64,000 nt of DNA from Marinobacter sp. es.042 (lineage in GTDB: Bacteria; Pseudomonadota; Gammaproteobacteria; Pseudomonadales; Oleiphilaceae): assembly GCF_900188315.1 (NCBI RefSeq), contig NZ_LT897781.1:1426001-1490000 (forward strand), in the 5' to 3' direction. The notes below the pieces were generated by a model. The model did no database searches. It was given only the letters and a program-made list of their open reading frames with translations, and was not told where the DNA came from. A program made the position numbers and the translations under genes. This document shows, piece by piece, positions 40,837 to 49,983 of this stretch. How positions within the stretch are numbered: position 1 is the first letter of the stretch; each line of letters starts with the position of its first letter.

Positions 40837-41955
40837 TCAGTTGTCTGACCGGGCAATAATCGAATCTTCCTGTTCCTTGCGCCGTGCCACTTCCTCGCGA
40901 ATCAGGCGCTCCAGATCATCCGTCAATGTCGCGTTGTCCAGCTTCTGGTTCGGCTTTCCCGCCATGTAGAAGAGGTTCTTGGGGCTCCCGCCGGTAAGTC
41001 CGAGATCCGCCACTTTTGCCTCACCCGGACCGTTTACGATGCACCCGATGATCGCCACATCCAGAGAATCGTTTACATCCTCCAGACGAGCTTCCAGATC
41101 ATTCATGGTCTGGATGACATCGAAATTCTGCCGGGAACAGCTGGGACAGGCGATGAAGTTGATACCGCGACTGCGCAGACGCAGGCTCTTCAGGATATCG
41201 AAGCCCACCTTGATTTCCTGCACGGGGTCCGCTGCGAGCGATACCCGGATGGTGTCACCGATGCCGTCCATCAACAGCATGCCAAGGCCAATGGAGGACT
41301 TCACGGTTCCGGATCTCAACCCACCTGCCTCGGTAATGCCAAGGTGCAGGGGCTGCTCAATCTGCTGAGCAATCTTACGGTAGGCATCGACCGTCATAAA
41401 CACTTCCGACGCTTTCAGGCTCACCTTGAAATCCTGGAAGTCATGACGATCCAGGATATCGATGTGGCGCATGGCGGACTCCACCAGCGCGTCTGCCGTG
41501 GGTTCGCCGTATTTGCGCTGGAGAGACTTCTCCAGCGAACCGGCGTTCACACCAATGCGAATGGGAATGTTGCCGTCCCGGGCCGCACTGATCACGGCAC
41601 TGACGCGGTCATCACGGCCGATATTGCCCGGATTGATCCGGAGACAGTCAACACCCAGTTCGGCTACCCGAAGAGCGATTTTGTAATCGAAGTGGATGTC
41701 GGCGACCAATGGCAGGGAAACCTGCTCCCGAATCTTCCCGAACGCCTCAGCGGCATCCATGGACGGAACGGAAACACGCACTATGTCCGCACCCGCCTCC
41801 TGCAATGCCTTGATCTGGCCAACGGTGGCCTCTACGTCACAGGTTTCGGTGTTGGTCATGCTCTGCACCGCAATCGGCGCGTCACCACCCACAGGAACAT
41901 TGCCCACCATGATCTGGCGGGATTTGCGTCTGATAATCGGGGAATCCTGTTTCAT
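40837..41955 (-). CDS. ispG: 4-hydroxy-3-methylbut-2-en-1-yl diphosphate synthase (flavodoxin/ferredoxin)
   Basis: A [4Fe-4S] enzyme of the methylerythritol phosphate pathway for isoprenoid precursors. It is 372 aa. The N-terminal TIM barrel includes [14 protein letters not shown], and the cluster cysteines appear in [13 protein letters not shown] (two) and [13 protein letters not shown] (one) near the C-terminus. The ATG at 41955 gives [18 protein letters not shown], as in the family. It lies between rodZ and hisS, the order conserved in pseudomonads. Confidence 0.98.
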   Translation of the reverse strand: MKQDSPIIRRKSRQIMVGNVPVGGDAPIAVQSMTNTETCDVEATVGQIKALQEAGADIVRVSVPSMDAAEAFGKIREQVSLPLVADIHFDYKIALRVAELGVDCLRINPGNIGRDDRVSAVISAARDGNIPIRIGVNAGSLEKSLQRKYGEPTADALVESAMRHIDILDRHDFQDFKVSLKASEVFMTVDAYRKIAQQIEQPLHLGITEAGGLRSGTVKSSIGLGMLLMDGIGDTIRVSLAADPVQEIKVGFDILKSLRLRSRGINFIACPSCSRQNFDVIQTMNDLEARLEDVNDSLDVAIIGCIVNGPGEAKVADLGLTGGSPKNLFYMAGKPNQKLDNATLTDDLERLIREEVARRKEQEDSIIARSDN

Positions 41956-41990
41956 GTCTTACTGACCGATATGGAAAATTTGATCAAATT

Positions 41991-43028
41991 TCAGATTGTC
42001 AGGGTGAATTCTGACCGGTTATTGACAACCCGGTAGCCACCGATATCCACTGGCTCGCCCTGGAAACGGATGGATTCAACCGCATCGACTGCGCCAATCA
42101 CAACCCTCAAGGGCGTCGGCCCCTCGATATCAATCAGGTCCCCGTTACGCTGGAGCGAATTCACCAGGCGGTTACCGGCTGCGTCACTGATCTGCACCCA
42201 ACAATCGTCACTGAAGCGAATCTGGAGCCGGCCGATGTCCGAAGCATCCGACAGCCCATTCGGGTCTTCCAGAACCGGCTCGGGGGTCTGGACGATCGCA
42301 GGAATCTGGTCGGTAACAGGCTCAGTTGCATCTGACGCGCCATCGTCCGTAGCCAATGTGCTTTCAGGCACCTGATTTTCAACAACCTCAGTTTCAGGCG
42401 CTTGAGCCTCGGTTTCTGTTTCAGGCTGCTGCACTGTAGGCGCCTCCGCCTCCATACCTGCCGATTCCGACTCTTCAGCACTGGCAACAAGCACAGGCTC
42501 GGAGCGCTTTGGCTCGGCCAACGCAGCCGATTCCTCGGCTTCAGCAGGAGCAGGCTCTTCCGGCACTGATTCCGGTTCTGTCACCGGCTCGGAAGGCGCC
42601 GGGCCCTGTTCAGGAGCCAGAAAGGTGAAAGCAAGGTATCCGGCAATGCCCAGCACCACCAGGAAAAACAGAGCCTTGGCAAGCTGACGTTTACGACGTC
42701 TGCGACGTTCGATGTCTACCAGCGGATTGGCTTCCTGCTCCTGTTCCCGCTGTTGCCGGATGGGTTCCAGTTCCTGGTCGAGGTCGGCAATCACTGCGTC
42801 TGCGTCCAGCCCAACCTGTTTTGCATAAGCCCTGACATACCCTTTCAGAAAGAGTTCACTGTCAATCTGGCTGTAATCTCCCGACTCGATCGCCTGGATT
42901 ACCGAAGGACGCAAATGCTGCGCTGCTGCGACATCACCGGTACTCAGACCGGTTTTCTCCCGTGCCTTTTGAAGCTGCCGCCCTACGGGCTCCTTCATAG
43001 CTGGCTGTGAGTTTTCTTCAGTTGCCAT
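41991..43028 (-). CDS. rodZ: Cytoskeletal membrane protein RodZ
   Basis: A bitopic membrane protein that links MreB to the elongasome and helps keep rod shape. It is 345 aa. The cytoplasmic HTH_25 domain (about 16-80, QLQKAREKTGLSTGDVAAA), a basic juxtamembrane stretch (RRRRRKRQ), one transmembrane helix (about 118-137), a long low-complexity Glu/Pro/Ala/Val periplasmic linker (about 140-255), and a C-terminal DUF4115 domain (LQIRFSDDCWVQISDAAGN to the end) are all visible. Its start overlaps the pilW stop by 11 bases. Confidence 0.95.
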   Translation of the reverse strand: MATEENSQPAMKEPVGRQLQKAREKTGLSTGDVAAAQHLRPSVIQAIESGDYSQIDSELFLKGYVRAYAKQVGLDADAVIADLDQELEPIRQQREQEQEANPLVDIERRRRRKRQLAKALFFLVVLGIAGYLAFTFLAPEQGPAPSEPVTEPESVPEEPAPAEAEESAALAEPKRSEPVLVASAEESESAGMEAEAPTVQQPETETEAQAPETEVVENQVPESTLATDDGASDATEPVTDQIPAIVQTPEPVLEDPNGLSDASDIGRLQIRFSDDCWVQISDAAGNRLVNSLQRNGDLIDIEGPTPLRVVIGAVDAVESIRFQGEPVDIGGYRVVNNRSEFTLTI

Positions 43029-43824
43029 TAGAAATCAGCACCTTATATTGTTGGTATTCGACTGACTCCGGAAATTTGTTTCTGAGTTGAAGCGCAAGGC
43101 TCGCCTCCTGGTTTTCATCACTGTAGAAGCGGGCAATGCGGATTCCGGTAAGAAGGCTCTCCGGTGAGTGCACCAGACGCTGATTTCGCTGCATCAATGA
43201 AATCAGTCGCGAGTAGTAGCGTGCAGCGTCGTCGTAGTCGCCAGTCTCTACGGACACCCGGGAAAGCGCCAGCAGGGAACGTGCGTCGCCTCGTGTCAGC
43301 TCCACTGCCCGGCGATAGGATGTGCCCGCAGCCTCCAGTTCTCCGAGGCGCTCCTGGGTCATGCCCAGGTTAAAGAAAACCGAGCCGCGATCCTGATAAC
43401 CGGTATCCCGGGACGCAGAACGGAATTGATCACGCGCGTCTTCCATCCGGTTCTGGCCGAACAGGAAAGCTCCGTAATAAACCCGCGCCCTTGTATACCC
43501 TGGATCCTCGGAAATGGCCTGTTTGAAATTGCGCTCAGCCAGTTCTGGCTCACCCTCGGCGTTATAGATAAGCCCCATCGCAGCCCTCGCCCCCGGGTCA
43601 TCTGAATCCAGTTTCAATGCCCTGTCGAGGTGATGGCGTGCACGTTCAAGATTGCCCTGCCCAATGTAGGCCGTGGCAAGTTTTACATAGTTATCGAGCG
43701 CTTCCTGCTGATCTGCTTCCCGTGAAAACCGACTGTCGGTAGTGGTAACGCAACCTGTAACCAGCAGGGTCAGCAACAGGGTGGCCAACACGAATGAACG
43801 TCGGTTTGCTGGTGGTTTTATCAC
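43018..43824 (-). CDS. pilW: Type IV pilus biogenesis/stability lipoprotein PilW (PilF)
   Basis: A pilotin lipoprotein that promotes outer-membrane localisation and multimerisation of the PilQ secretin. It is 268 aa from GTG 43824 (AAGGGGA five bases upstream). The lipobox is LLVTGC at C25, and at least six TPR-like repeats follow (ATAYIGQGNLERARHHLDRA, GLIYNAEGEPELAERNFKQA and others). It lies upstream of and overlaps rodZ. The other pilus genes are not in this window, but the position between rlmN and rodZ is the conserved one. Confidence 0.93.
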   Translation of the reverse strand: MIKPPANRRSFVLATLLLTLLVTGCVTTTDSRFSREADQQEALDNYVKLATAYIGQGNLERARHHLDRALKLDSDDPGARAAMGLIYNAEGEPELAERNFKQAISEDPGYTRARVYYGAFLFGQNRMEDARDQFRSASRDTGYQDRGSVFFNLGMTQERLGELEAAGTSYRRAVELTRGDARSLLALSRVSVETGDYDDAARYYSRLISLMQRNQRLVHSPESLLTGIRIARFYSDENQEASLALQLRNKFPESVEYQQYKVLISNGN

Positions 43825-43865
43825 GGGTGTCCCCTTCCTCGATTGGGCTGCAAGACGTATCTGGT

Positions 43866-44978
43866 TCAGGGATTCACCTGCTGAACCTGAATATACCGCT
43901 GACTCCGCCGGGTTCTGTCCTCGACCCGCCCGACCAGTTGCCCACAGGCGGCGTCAATGTCATCGCCCCGCGTGGTTCTGATAGTGGTGATGTAGCCAGC
44001 TTCGTTTAGAACGTTCTGGAACCGCCGCGTGGCATTCATGCTCGGTCTCCGGAAATCGCTCTCCGGAAACGGGTTGAAGGGAATCAGGTTGATCTTGCAC
44101 GGAAGATCCCGCAACAGCACCGCCAGTTCCCGGGCGTGCTCGGGCTGATCGTTCATCCCCTCGATAACGGTGTACTCGATCGTAGCCTTACGCTTGTCTG
44201 GCAAACGGGCGAAATACCGCTTGGTGGCCGCAAGCAGCTCTGAGATCGGGTACTTTTTATTCAACGGAACCAGTTTGTTACGCAGTTCATCATTCGGGGC
44301 ATGCAGGGAAATGGCCAGTGAAACATCGGTAACTTCCGACAGGCGATCCAGCGCAGGCACCACGCCAGAGGTACTGAGGGTCACCCGGCGCTTGGAGATC
44401 CCGTACGCAAGATCCTCCATCATGAGGTTCATGGCGTCCACGACATTGTCAAAATTGAGCAGGGGCTCGCCCATGCCCATCATGACCACGTTGGTAATCG
44501 GCCGATCGGGGCCCGGCTCAAAAGGCATGAAGGCCTTGCGCGCAACCCACACCTGGCCAATGACTTCCGCCGCAGTCAGATTACGGTTAAAGCCCCGCTT
44601 GCCGGTGGAGCAGAAAGTGCAGTCCAGGCTGCAACCAATCTGTGAGGAAACGCAGAGTGTGCCGCGTTCGCCATCGGGAATCAGTACCGTCTCCACGCTG
44701 TTGCCGTTGTCCATGCGCATCACCCATTTGCGGGTGCCGTCTTTGGAGGTTTCGTCGTACACCACCTCAGGACCACGGATCTCGGCAACCTGCTTCAGCT
44801 TTTCCCGAAGCGCCTTGCTCATATTGGTCATTTGATCGAAGTCATCGGCGCCACGCTGATGGATCCACTGCAAAACCTGAGTGGCACGAAAACGCTTCTC
44901 TCCCAGGGACTCGAAGAAGGCCTCGAGCTTTGCTTTTGGCATTCCCAGGAGATTGGTTTTTTCAGCGGCCGCTGTCAT
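43866..44978 (-). CDS. rlmN: Dual-specificity rRNA/tRNA adenine-C2 methyltransferase RlmN
   Basis: A radical SAM enzyme that methylates C2 of A2503 in 23S rRNA and A37 of some tRNAs. It is 370 aa. The 4Fe-4S motif is [18 protein letters not shown] (C-x3-C-x2-C). SAM-binding [12 protein letters not shown] and the catalytic cysteine in [13 protein letters not shown] near the C-terminus are present. The N-terminal domain ([18 protein letters not shown]) is typical. It lies between ndk and pilW, 63 bp after ndk. Confidence 0.97.
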   Translation of the reverse strand: MTAAAEKTNLLGMPKAKLEAFFESLGEKRFRATQVLQWIHQRGADDFDQMTNMSKALREKLKQVAEIRGPEVVYDETSKDGTRKWVMRMDNGNSVETVLIPDGERGTLCVSSQIGCSLDCTFCSTGKRGFNRNLTAAEVIGQVWVARKAFMPFEPGPDRPITNVVMMGMGEPLLNFDNVVDAMNLMMEDLAYGISKRRVTLSTSGVVPALDRLSEVTDVSLAISLHAPNDELRNKLVPLNKKYPISELLAATKRYFARLPDKRKATIEYTVIEGMNDQPEHARELAVLLRDLPCKINLIPFNPFPESDFRRPSMNATRRFQNVLNEAGYITTIRTTRGDDIDAACGQLVGRVEDRTRRSQRYIQVQQVNP

Positions 44979-45041
44979 TTCATAACCTCGATCAGATAAT
45001 CAATTCGGAGGCGACCGGATGATCGCCCCCGATCAACGCAA

Positions 45042-45470
45042 TCAACCCCTCGGGCAGATCTCGTTGTCATTGAAGAAGTAAGCGATTTCGCGCTCGGCAG
45101 AAGCCGTGGAATCAGAGCCGTGAACGGCGTTTGCGTCGATGGACGATGCGAAATCAGCGCGGATAGTGCCCGCCTCGGCTTCTTTCGGGTTGGTCGCGCC
45201 CATCAGGTCACGGTTTCTAAGGATCGCGCCTTCACCTTCCAGAACCTGCACAACCACCGGACCGGAGGTCATGAATGCAACCAGGTCGTTAAAGAACGGA
45301 CGCTCTTTGTGCTCTGCGTAAAAGCCTTCTGCCTGCTCCTGGGTGAGGTGCATCATCTTGGCAGCAACGATGTTCAGCCCAGCTTTCTCGAAGCGGCTGT
45401 AAATTTCGCCGATCACGTTCTTTGCGACCGCGTCGGGCTTGATAATCGAGAGCGTGCGCTCAGTTGCCAT
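45042..45470 (-). CDS. ndk: Nucleoside diphosphate kinase
   Basis: Balances nucleoside triphosphate pools by phosphate transfer through a histidine intermediate. It is 142 aa. [18 protein letters not shown] at the N-terminus and the active-site histidine in [20 protein letters not shown] are present. GGAG precedes the ATG. In pseudomonads ndk follows the end of the isc operon; here it follows iscS directly, with a 68-bp gap that holds a TATAAT box of its own. Confidence 0.98.
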   Translation of the reverse strand: MATERTLSIIKPDAVAKNVIGEIYSRFEKAGLNIVAAKMMHLTQEQAEGFYAEHKERPFFNDLVAFMTSGPVVVQVLEGEGAILRNRDLMGATNPKEAEAGTIRADFASSIDANAVHGSDSTASAEREIAYFFNDNEICPRG

Positions 45471-45512
45471 GGTATTTCTCCAGTTTGTGGATGGTTAAAA
45501 TTGTGGCCTGCG

Positions 45513-45518
45513 ATTATA
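45513..45518 (-). promoter_or_regulatory. Candidate -10 box for ndk
   Basis: A perfect minus-strand TATAAT in the 68-bp iscS-ndk gap, about 43 bp before the ndk ATG. The -35 region is poor (TAGGAA at 17 bases), so activity is uncertain. Confidence 0.4.
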
Positions 45519-45538
45519 CGCAGTCCGGGGCAAACTTC

Positions 45539-46687
45539 CTACCGCACTGCGCGGAGGCGGCTAACAACATCAACTATTTGCGCGCTGGCAAACGCCACTT
45601 CCTCTTTCGTGGTATAGCGGCCGATGGAAAAGCGCAGCGCACGATGGGCCTGCTCTTCACTCAACCCGATGCCACGGAGTACGTATGAAGGCTCTACCGT
45701 GGCTGAAGCGCAGGCCGAACCGGAGGATACCGCCAGATCCCGAAGGCCGAGCATCAGGGACTCCGCATCTACCCCCTCAAAGGAAAGATTCAGTATGCCC
45801 GGGACGCGCCGGGATTCACTGCCGTTGAGAGTGACACCCTCGAGAGACCGGAGCCCAGCCAGAAACGCCTCCCGCAGGGCTTCCAGCTTCTCCACTTCCT
45901 GTTCAAGCGCGGACTGGGCGATCTCGAACGCCTTCCCCATTCCGACAATCTGATGGGTGGGGAGCGTTCCGGGGCGCATTCCTCGCTCATGGCCACCACC
46001 ATGAATCTGCGCCTCGATACGAACATCCGGCGACCGCCTGACGTACAGGGCGCCGACGCCCTTCGGGCCATAAACCTTGTGGCCGGAAAGCGCTAGCAGA
46101 TCCACCGGCATGGTACCGACATCAATTGCCATCTTGCCGGCGGCCTGGGCGGCGTCCACGTGAAAAAGAATGCCTCTTTGACGCAATTCCGCACCAATGG
46201 CGGCAATATCGTTAATGGTTCCCAGCTCGTTGTTCACCAACATCAGGCTGACGAGCACGGTATTTTCCTTGAGCGCATCCAACACCTGATCAAAACCGAT
46301 GGTTCCGTCGGCTGCCGGCTCCAGCCAGGTGACTTCAGTACCCTGATGCTCCAGCCACTTGCAGGTGTCGACAACCGCTTTGTGCTCGATCCTGGAGGTA
46401 ACGATATGAACGCCCTGTCGGCCGGCAACCGCCCCTTTGATGGCGAGGTTGTCTGATTCCGTTGCCCCCGAGGTCCAGACAATCTCCCGCGGATCAGCGT
46501 GAACGAGACTGGCAACCTTTTTGCGCGCAGCTTCCACTGCGGCCTCTGCCTGCCAACCATAGGCGTGGGTGCGGGATGCCGGATTACCGAATACACCATC
46601 CAGCGTGAGGTATTTCATCATTTCATCAGCAACGGCTGGATCAACGGGCGTGGTGGCCGCGTAGTCCATATAAACGGGCTTTTTCAT
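45539..46687 (-). CDS. iscS: Cysteine desulfurase, IscS subfamily, lacking the usual C-terminal tail
   Basis: A PLP enzyme that removes sulfur from cysteine for Fe-S cluster, tRNA thiolation and other pathways. The start at 46687 ([19 protein letters not shown]) gives 382 aa; a 41-codon upstream extension overlaps iscR and is rejected. PLP contacts [24 protein letters not shown] and the Schiff-base lysine in [11 protein letters not shown] are present, and the catalytic cysteine is in [17 protein letters not shown]. The protein stops after SRLRAVR, about 20 residues earlier than E. coli IscS, so the SPLWEMY...EWAHH-type IscU-contact tail is missing. No iscU follows; ndk does. Confidence 0.94.
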   Translation of the reverse strand: MKKPVYMDYAATTPVDPAVADEMMKYLTLDGVFGNPASRTHAYGWQAEAAVEAARKKVASLVHADPREIVWTSGATESDNLAIKGAVAGRQGVHIVTSRIEHKAVVDTCKWLEHQGTEVTWLEPAADGTIGFDQVLDALKENTVLVSLMLVNNELGTINDIAAIGAELRQRGILFHVDAAQAAGKMAIDVGTMPVDLLALSGHKVYGPKGVGALYVRRSPDVRIEAQIHGGGHERGMRPGTLPTHQIVGMGKAFEIAQSALEQEVEKLEALREAFLAGLRSLEGVTLNGSESRRVPGILNLSFEGVDAESLMLGLRDLAVSSGSACASATVEPSYVLRGIGLSEEQAHRALRFSIGRYTTKEEVAFASAQIVDVVSRLRAVR

Positions 46688-46709
46688 GGATTCCGGAAAC
46701 TTGTTGGTG

Positions 46710-47207
46710 TTAGGCCGGCGCCTGATCGGACAGGCGTTCGGTATTGATGGTTTCAGAGCCACTGTCGGACTGGCGGCGATTTTGCCGGTCCGCAACCTGG
46801 CGAATTTCATGCTTCCTCATCAGGTCTCCGAGACTGATCTCGCTGAGAAACTGATGAATCTGATCACTGAGATCAGACCAGAGGTGGTGGGTCAGACATT
46901 TCTCGCCATTCTGGCAATCGCCTTTGTTGGCGCACCGGGTGGTATCCAGCGATTCGCTGACGGCATCAACAACTTCGGCAATGTAGAGATCAGCCGCAGG
47001 ACGACTGAGCCTGTATCCACCACCGGGACCGCGAATACTGACAACCAGTTTCTGGCGGCGGAGACGGGAGAAAAGCTGCTCCAGGTAGGACAGTGAGATT
47101 CCCTGACGCGCCGATATATCGGCCAGACTCACCGGCCCCTGGTCTCCATGCAGAGCCAGATCCAGCATTGCCGTAACGGCATAGCGGCCTTTGGTGGTCA
47201 ACTTCAT
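46710..47207 (-). CDS. iscR: Fe-S cluster-sensing transcriptional regulator IscR (Rrf2 family)
   Basis: A winged-helix regulator that senses Fe-S status through a [2Fe-2S] cluster. It is 165 aa. It begins [20 protein letters not shown], the recognition helix region includes [14 protein letters not shown], and the cluster ligands are at C92, C98 and C104 with H107 ([20 protein letters not shown]), the same positions as in E. coli. It lies 22 bp before iscS. A type 1 IscR-like site overlaps its promoter. Confidence 0.97.
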   Translation of the reverse strand: MKLTTKGRYAVTAMLDLALHGDQGPVSLADISARQGISLSYLEQLFSRLRRQKLVVSIRGPGGGYRLSRPAADLYIAEVVDAVSESLDTTRCANKGDCQNGEKCLTHHLWSDLSDQIHQFLSEISLGDLMRKHEIRQVADRQNRRQSDSGSETINTERLSDQAPA

Positions 47208-47252
47208 AGCGTCAGCCCCATGGCGGGATTGAATCTCAAAAATGCAGAACAG

Positions 47253-47285
47253 AGTATGAATTGACCAACCATTTCAGTCAAGTAT
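47253..47285 (-). promoter_or_regulatory. iscR promoter with overlapping IscR type 1 operator-like sequence
   Basis: Minus-strand TTGACT (47276-47281), 17-base spacer, CATACT (47253-47258). The -35 box is embedded in ATACTTGACTGAAAT (47271-47285), which matches all 15 positions of the first half of the type 1 IscR consensus ATASYYGACTRWWWY. The second half (47261-47270) matches only about half its positions. This fits autorepression by holo-IscR. Confidence 0.6.
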
Positions 47286-48059
47286 TCAGCGCCGCACCTC
47301 TTCGTCGTCTCGCACGCAATCGAAATCTTCCTCGTGGAGCGGTGGCAGTTCGCCATTCTGATATTCACTGTTCACCTTGCGCAACGCCTTGCACATATTC
47401 TCTATGCGGTCATCCACCGCATGCATGTGATCAAGCAACGAGCGCATGGCCCGTGCTACGGGGTCCGGCATTTCTTCCGTAACGCCGTATGCATCGAAGC
47501 CCATTCGCTCTTCCATTTCCTTACGGCGGGCATCGTCTTCGCCCTGGCGTTTGACAATAACGCGACCAGGAATACCTACAACGGTTGCACCCTCTGGCAC
47601 TGCCTTGGTAACCACCGAGTTTGAACCAATCTTGGCACCCTCGCCTACTTCAAAAGGCCCCAGAATCTTGGCGCCGGCACCAACCACCACATTGTTGCCA
47701 ATCGTGGGATGCCGCTTACCCTTGTTCCAGCTGGTTCCGCCCAGCGTAACCCCTTGATACAGGGTTACGTCGTCGCCGATCACTGTAGTCTCACCAATAA
47801 CAACACCCATGCCGTGGTCGATGAAAAAGCGACGACCAATGGTTGCACCTGGATGAATCTCAATGCCGGTAAGCCAACGGGCGATCGTCGAAATGGTCCT
47901 CGCAAGCCATTTCAACCCCAAACTCCACAACCAATGGGAAAACCGATGGAAAAGCAGTGCGTGCAAACCCGGGTAGTTGGTGAGCACTTCAAAGGTGTTC
48001 CTGGCGGCGGGGTCCCGATGGAACACGCTGTTAATGTCTTCCCGCAAACGCTCAAACAT
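47286..48059 (-). CDS. cysE: Serine O-acetyltransferase
   Basis: Acetylates serine as the first step of cysteine synthesis. I start it at ATG 48059 (257 aa, [20 protein letters not shown]), with AGGA eight bases upstream. An ATG two codons earlier also fits, and the longer upstream frame inside trmJ is rejected. The C-terminal half has left-handed beta-helix hexapeptide repeats ([41 protein letters not shown]) with the catalytic His-Asp in the DINS and IDHGMG regions. Its start overlaps the trmJ end. It is upstream of iscR, which places cysteine supply next to the desulfurase. Confidence 0.96.
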   Translation of the reverse strand: MFERLREDINSVFHRDPAARNTFEVLTNYPGLHALLFHRFSHWLWSLGLKWLARTISTIARWLTGIEIHPGATIGRRFFIDHGMGVVIGETTVIGDDVTLYQGVTLGGTSWNKGKRHPTIGNNVVVGAGAKILGPFEVGEGAKIGSNSVVTKAVPEGATVVGIPGRVIVKRQGEDDARRKEMEERMGFDAYGVTEEMPDPVARAMRSLLDHMHAVDDRIENMCKALRKVNSEYQNGELPPLHEEDFDCVRDDEEVRR

Positions 48060-48915
48060 GGCCATTGTCCTGTTCCGTCGCCGCAGTATCGGCCTCGGTT
48101 GATTTGCTGTTGTTCCGTGTGCCCGCCGCTTTTTGCACAGCGGTAAGGATGCCCCGGAGGATATTGATCTCCATCTGATCAAGTCTGGCTCGCTGGAACA
48201 GCCGCCGCAAGCGCGTCATAAGCTGCCTGGGGTTCTCCCGCCGATGGAAATCAACATCGATAAGGACCTGCTCAAGATGCCCGAAGAAGCCCTCGACATC
48301 GTGGACTTTCGCCGGCGGCACATCCCATCCTTCGTCCCCGGGCCGGGTCATCGACTGTAAGTATGGGCTTCCTTCACCGCCTTCAAGGCTTCGGAGGTAA
48401 TACATCCGCAACTCATAGCACATGACCTGCACCGCCATGGCCAGGTTCAGAGAGCTGTAATCCGGATTGGAGGGAATATGAATATGATAATGACAACGCT
48501 GCAGCTCATCGTTGCTGAGACCATGATTCTCCCTTCCGAACACCATGGCCACCGGGCCACTGCCGGCGTGTTCTGCGGCCGCGGCCGCAGCCTCCGGCGG
48601 GGCGCACACCGGCCAGGGGACTTTTCTGCCCCGGGCACTGGTACCCATTACCAGAACGCAGTCGGCCAGCGCCTCATCGAGCGAAGTCACCACCTGGGCG
48701 CTATCAAGCACATCGGAAGCCCCCGCCGCACGGGCGTATGAAGCCTCGTCCGGAAACGAAGACGGGTTTACCAGCCACAGATTGCCGAGCCCCATATTTT
48801 TCATGGCACGGGCGACCGCGCCGATATTGCCTGAATGGGATGTCTCAACCAGAACGATCCGGATCTGATCCTGGAATGTTTCCGTCCCTTCCTGTGGAAG
48901 TGCGCTTTTATGCAT
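48052..48915 (-). CDS. trmJ: tRNA (cytidine/uridine-2'-O-)-methyltransferase TrmJ
   Basis: A SPOUT-family enzyme that methylates the 2'-hydroxyl at position 32 of certain tRNAs. From ATG 48915 it is 287 aa; an in-frame TTG at 48930 is possible. The knotted catalytic domain shows [20 protein letters not shown] near the N-terminus, [14 protein letters not shown] (motif 2) and [19 protein letters not shown] (motif 3). A C-terminal helical region of about 90 residues is typical of TrmJ. It is divergent from suhB and is the first gene of the trmJ-cysE-iscR-iscS series. Confidence 0.95.
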   Translation of the reverse strand: MHKSALPQEGTETFQDQIRIVLVETSHSGNIGAVARAMKNMGLGNLWLVNPSSFPDEASYARAAGASDVLDSAQVVTSLDEALADCVLVMGTSARGRKVPWPVCAPPEAAAAAAEHAGSGPVAMVFGRENHGLSNDELQRCHYHIHIPSNPDYSSLNLAMAVQVMCYELRMYYLRSLEGGEGSPYLQSMTRPGDEGWDVPPAKVHDVEGFFGHLEQVLIDVDFHRRENPRQLMTRLRRLFQRARLDQMEINILRGILTAVQKAAGTRNNSKSTEADTAATEQDNGHV

Positions 48916-48950
48916 CGTTAGCAGGCCCAAGGTTATTGATCAGGGCGGCA

Positions 48951-48959
48951 ATGATAGCA
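48951..48959 (-). promoter_or_regulatory. Extended -10 promoter of trmJ
   Basis: Minus-strand TGC-TATCAT, an extended -10 element, with a weak -35. The start would be near 48944, about 30 nt before the ATG at 48915. Confidence 0.45.
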
Positions 48960-49053
48960 GAAAGCAAAGGCACCCTGCCCCTCCGAAGTACCCGTAACCT
49001 CTGGTTATCCGTGCTATTGCTGAGTCAAAAAACATACAAGCGGGGTGATCTTT

Positions 49054-49062
49054 TGCTATGAT
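49054..49062 (+). promoter_or_regulatory. Extended -10 promoter of suhB
   Basis: TGC-TATGAT is an extended -10 element, with a poor -35 (ATACAA at 17 bases). The start point is near 49069, only about 18 nt before the suhB ATG. This rules out the longer upstream reading frame that begins at 49045. Confidence 0.55.
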
Positions 49063-49086
49063 ACCCGGCCTTCACACACCCGGATA

Positions 49087-49899
49087 ATGAACACTCAGAT
49101 GCAACCAGCTATTAAAATGGCCCTGCGCGTCGCGCGTCAGGGGTCTGATTATCTGAAAGCCCATTTCGAGCGCCAGGAACCTACCGGCAAGGACGACTCA
49201 GAACGCCGTCGTCAGCTGGAACGGGTTGAGCAATCTATTTATGATAATTTTGCCGAACAGCTCGAAAAAGCCTACAAAGACCACAGCATCGCGCCCCTGA
49301 ACGAAGCGGATGCCGGAACCAGCGAAAAGAGCTGGCATATTTTCCCTGTCCTGGGCCGTGAAAATTTCCTTCGGGGCATTCCGGAGTTCGCTCTGGCACT
49401 GTCCCAGAAAAAGAATAACCGCACCGAAAACCTGCTGCTGGTTAACCCCGTTACCGGCGAGGAATACTCGGCCAGTCGCGGCCATGGTGCGGCGCTCAAC
49501 AGCCGCCGCGTTCGCGCTTCGGAAATCAAGCTGCCGGAGAAAGCCGCCATCGCCACCAACCTGCTGGACCAGGCTCGAAAGAGCGAGGATCCGATGCTCT
49601 GGGGCGAAATGGCCGCCGTACTGGCCAGAGACTCTGGTATGTTCCGCACCTCCGGCTGCGTGGTGCTGGATATCGCCCGTGTGTCCGCCGGATTGATGGA
49701 CGCAGCCATCATCTTTCGCCCGGAAGCCGCGGAGCTGGATCTTGGCGTCACACTGGCCATGGAATCCGGTGCCCTGACCGGCGATTTCTCGGGCAATCCG
49801 TCCACCGGGAACGCCCGCCAGCTGGTGGTTGCAAACCCGAAACTGTTCCGCGAAGTGCTCAAGGTCCTGCATCCGTTCCGGGGCCGCCTGCCTCGCTGA
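49087..49899 (+). CDS. suhB: SuhB-like protein of the inositol monophosphatase family, catalytic residues lost
   Basis: A 270-aa homologue of SuhB (start MNTQMQPAIKMALRVARQG; the second ATG at 49099 is possible). The fold is recognisable: GEEYSASRGHGAALNSRRVRAS, FRTSGCVVLDIARVSAGLMDA and MESGALTGDFSGN align along SuhB. The metal-binding motifs do not survive. EESG is replaced by NEADAG (72-77), IDPLDGTTNF by IFPVLGRENF (85-94), so both Asp become Phe and Leu, and RPWD by RPEA. Phosphatase activity is therefore unlikely. E. coli SuhB also acts non-enzymatically in the rRNA antitermination complex. Its position next to trmJ is the one suhB has in pseudomonads, which supports orthology. Confidence 0.85.
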   Translation: MNTQMQPAIKMALRVARQGSDYLKAHFERQEPTGKDDSERRRQLERVEQSIYDNFAEQLEKAYKDHSIAPLNEADAGTSEKSWHIFPVLGRENFLRGIPEFALALSQKKNNRTENLLLVNPVTGEEYSASRGHGAALNSRRVRASEIKLPEKAAIATNLLDQARKSEDPMLWGEMAAVLARDSGMFRTSGCVVLDIARVSAGLMDAAIIFRPEAAELDLGVTLAMESGALTGDFSGNPSTGNARQLVVANPKLFREVLKVLHPFRGRLPR

Positions 49900-49921
49900 G
49901 CTCCCGGACTCTCTCAGGCAC

Positions 49922-49955
49922 AAAAAAACCGCCAACATAATGTGGCGGTTTTTTT
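49922..49955. terminator. Bidirectional terminator between suhB and secF
   Basis: A perfect 13-bp inverted repeat (seven A plus CCGCCA / TGGCGG plus seven T) with an 8-base loop, between the convergent suhB and secF genes. T runs on both strands make it a strong terminator in both directions. Confidence 0.92.
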
Positions 49956-49983
49956 ATGCCCGGAAATCGGGGAACAACTACGA

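Noticed and set aside
45539..46687. IscS as a broken pseudogene
   Set aside because: The frame is intact, all catalytic motifs are present and the stop follows a complete helix, so a shortened but functional protein is more likely.
46688..46810. N-terminal extension of IscS
   Set aside because: It overlaps the 3' end of iscR in another frame and does not match IscS, which begins at the conserved [10 protein letters not shown] region.
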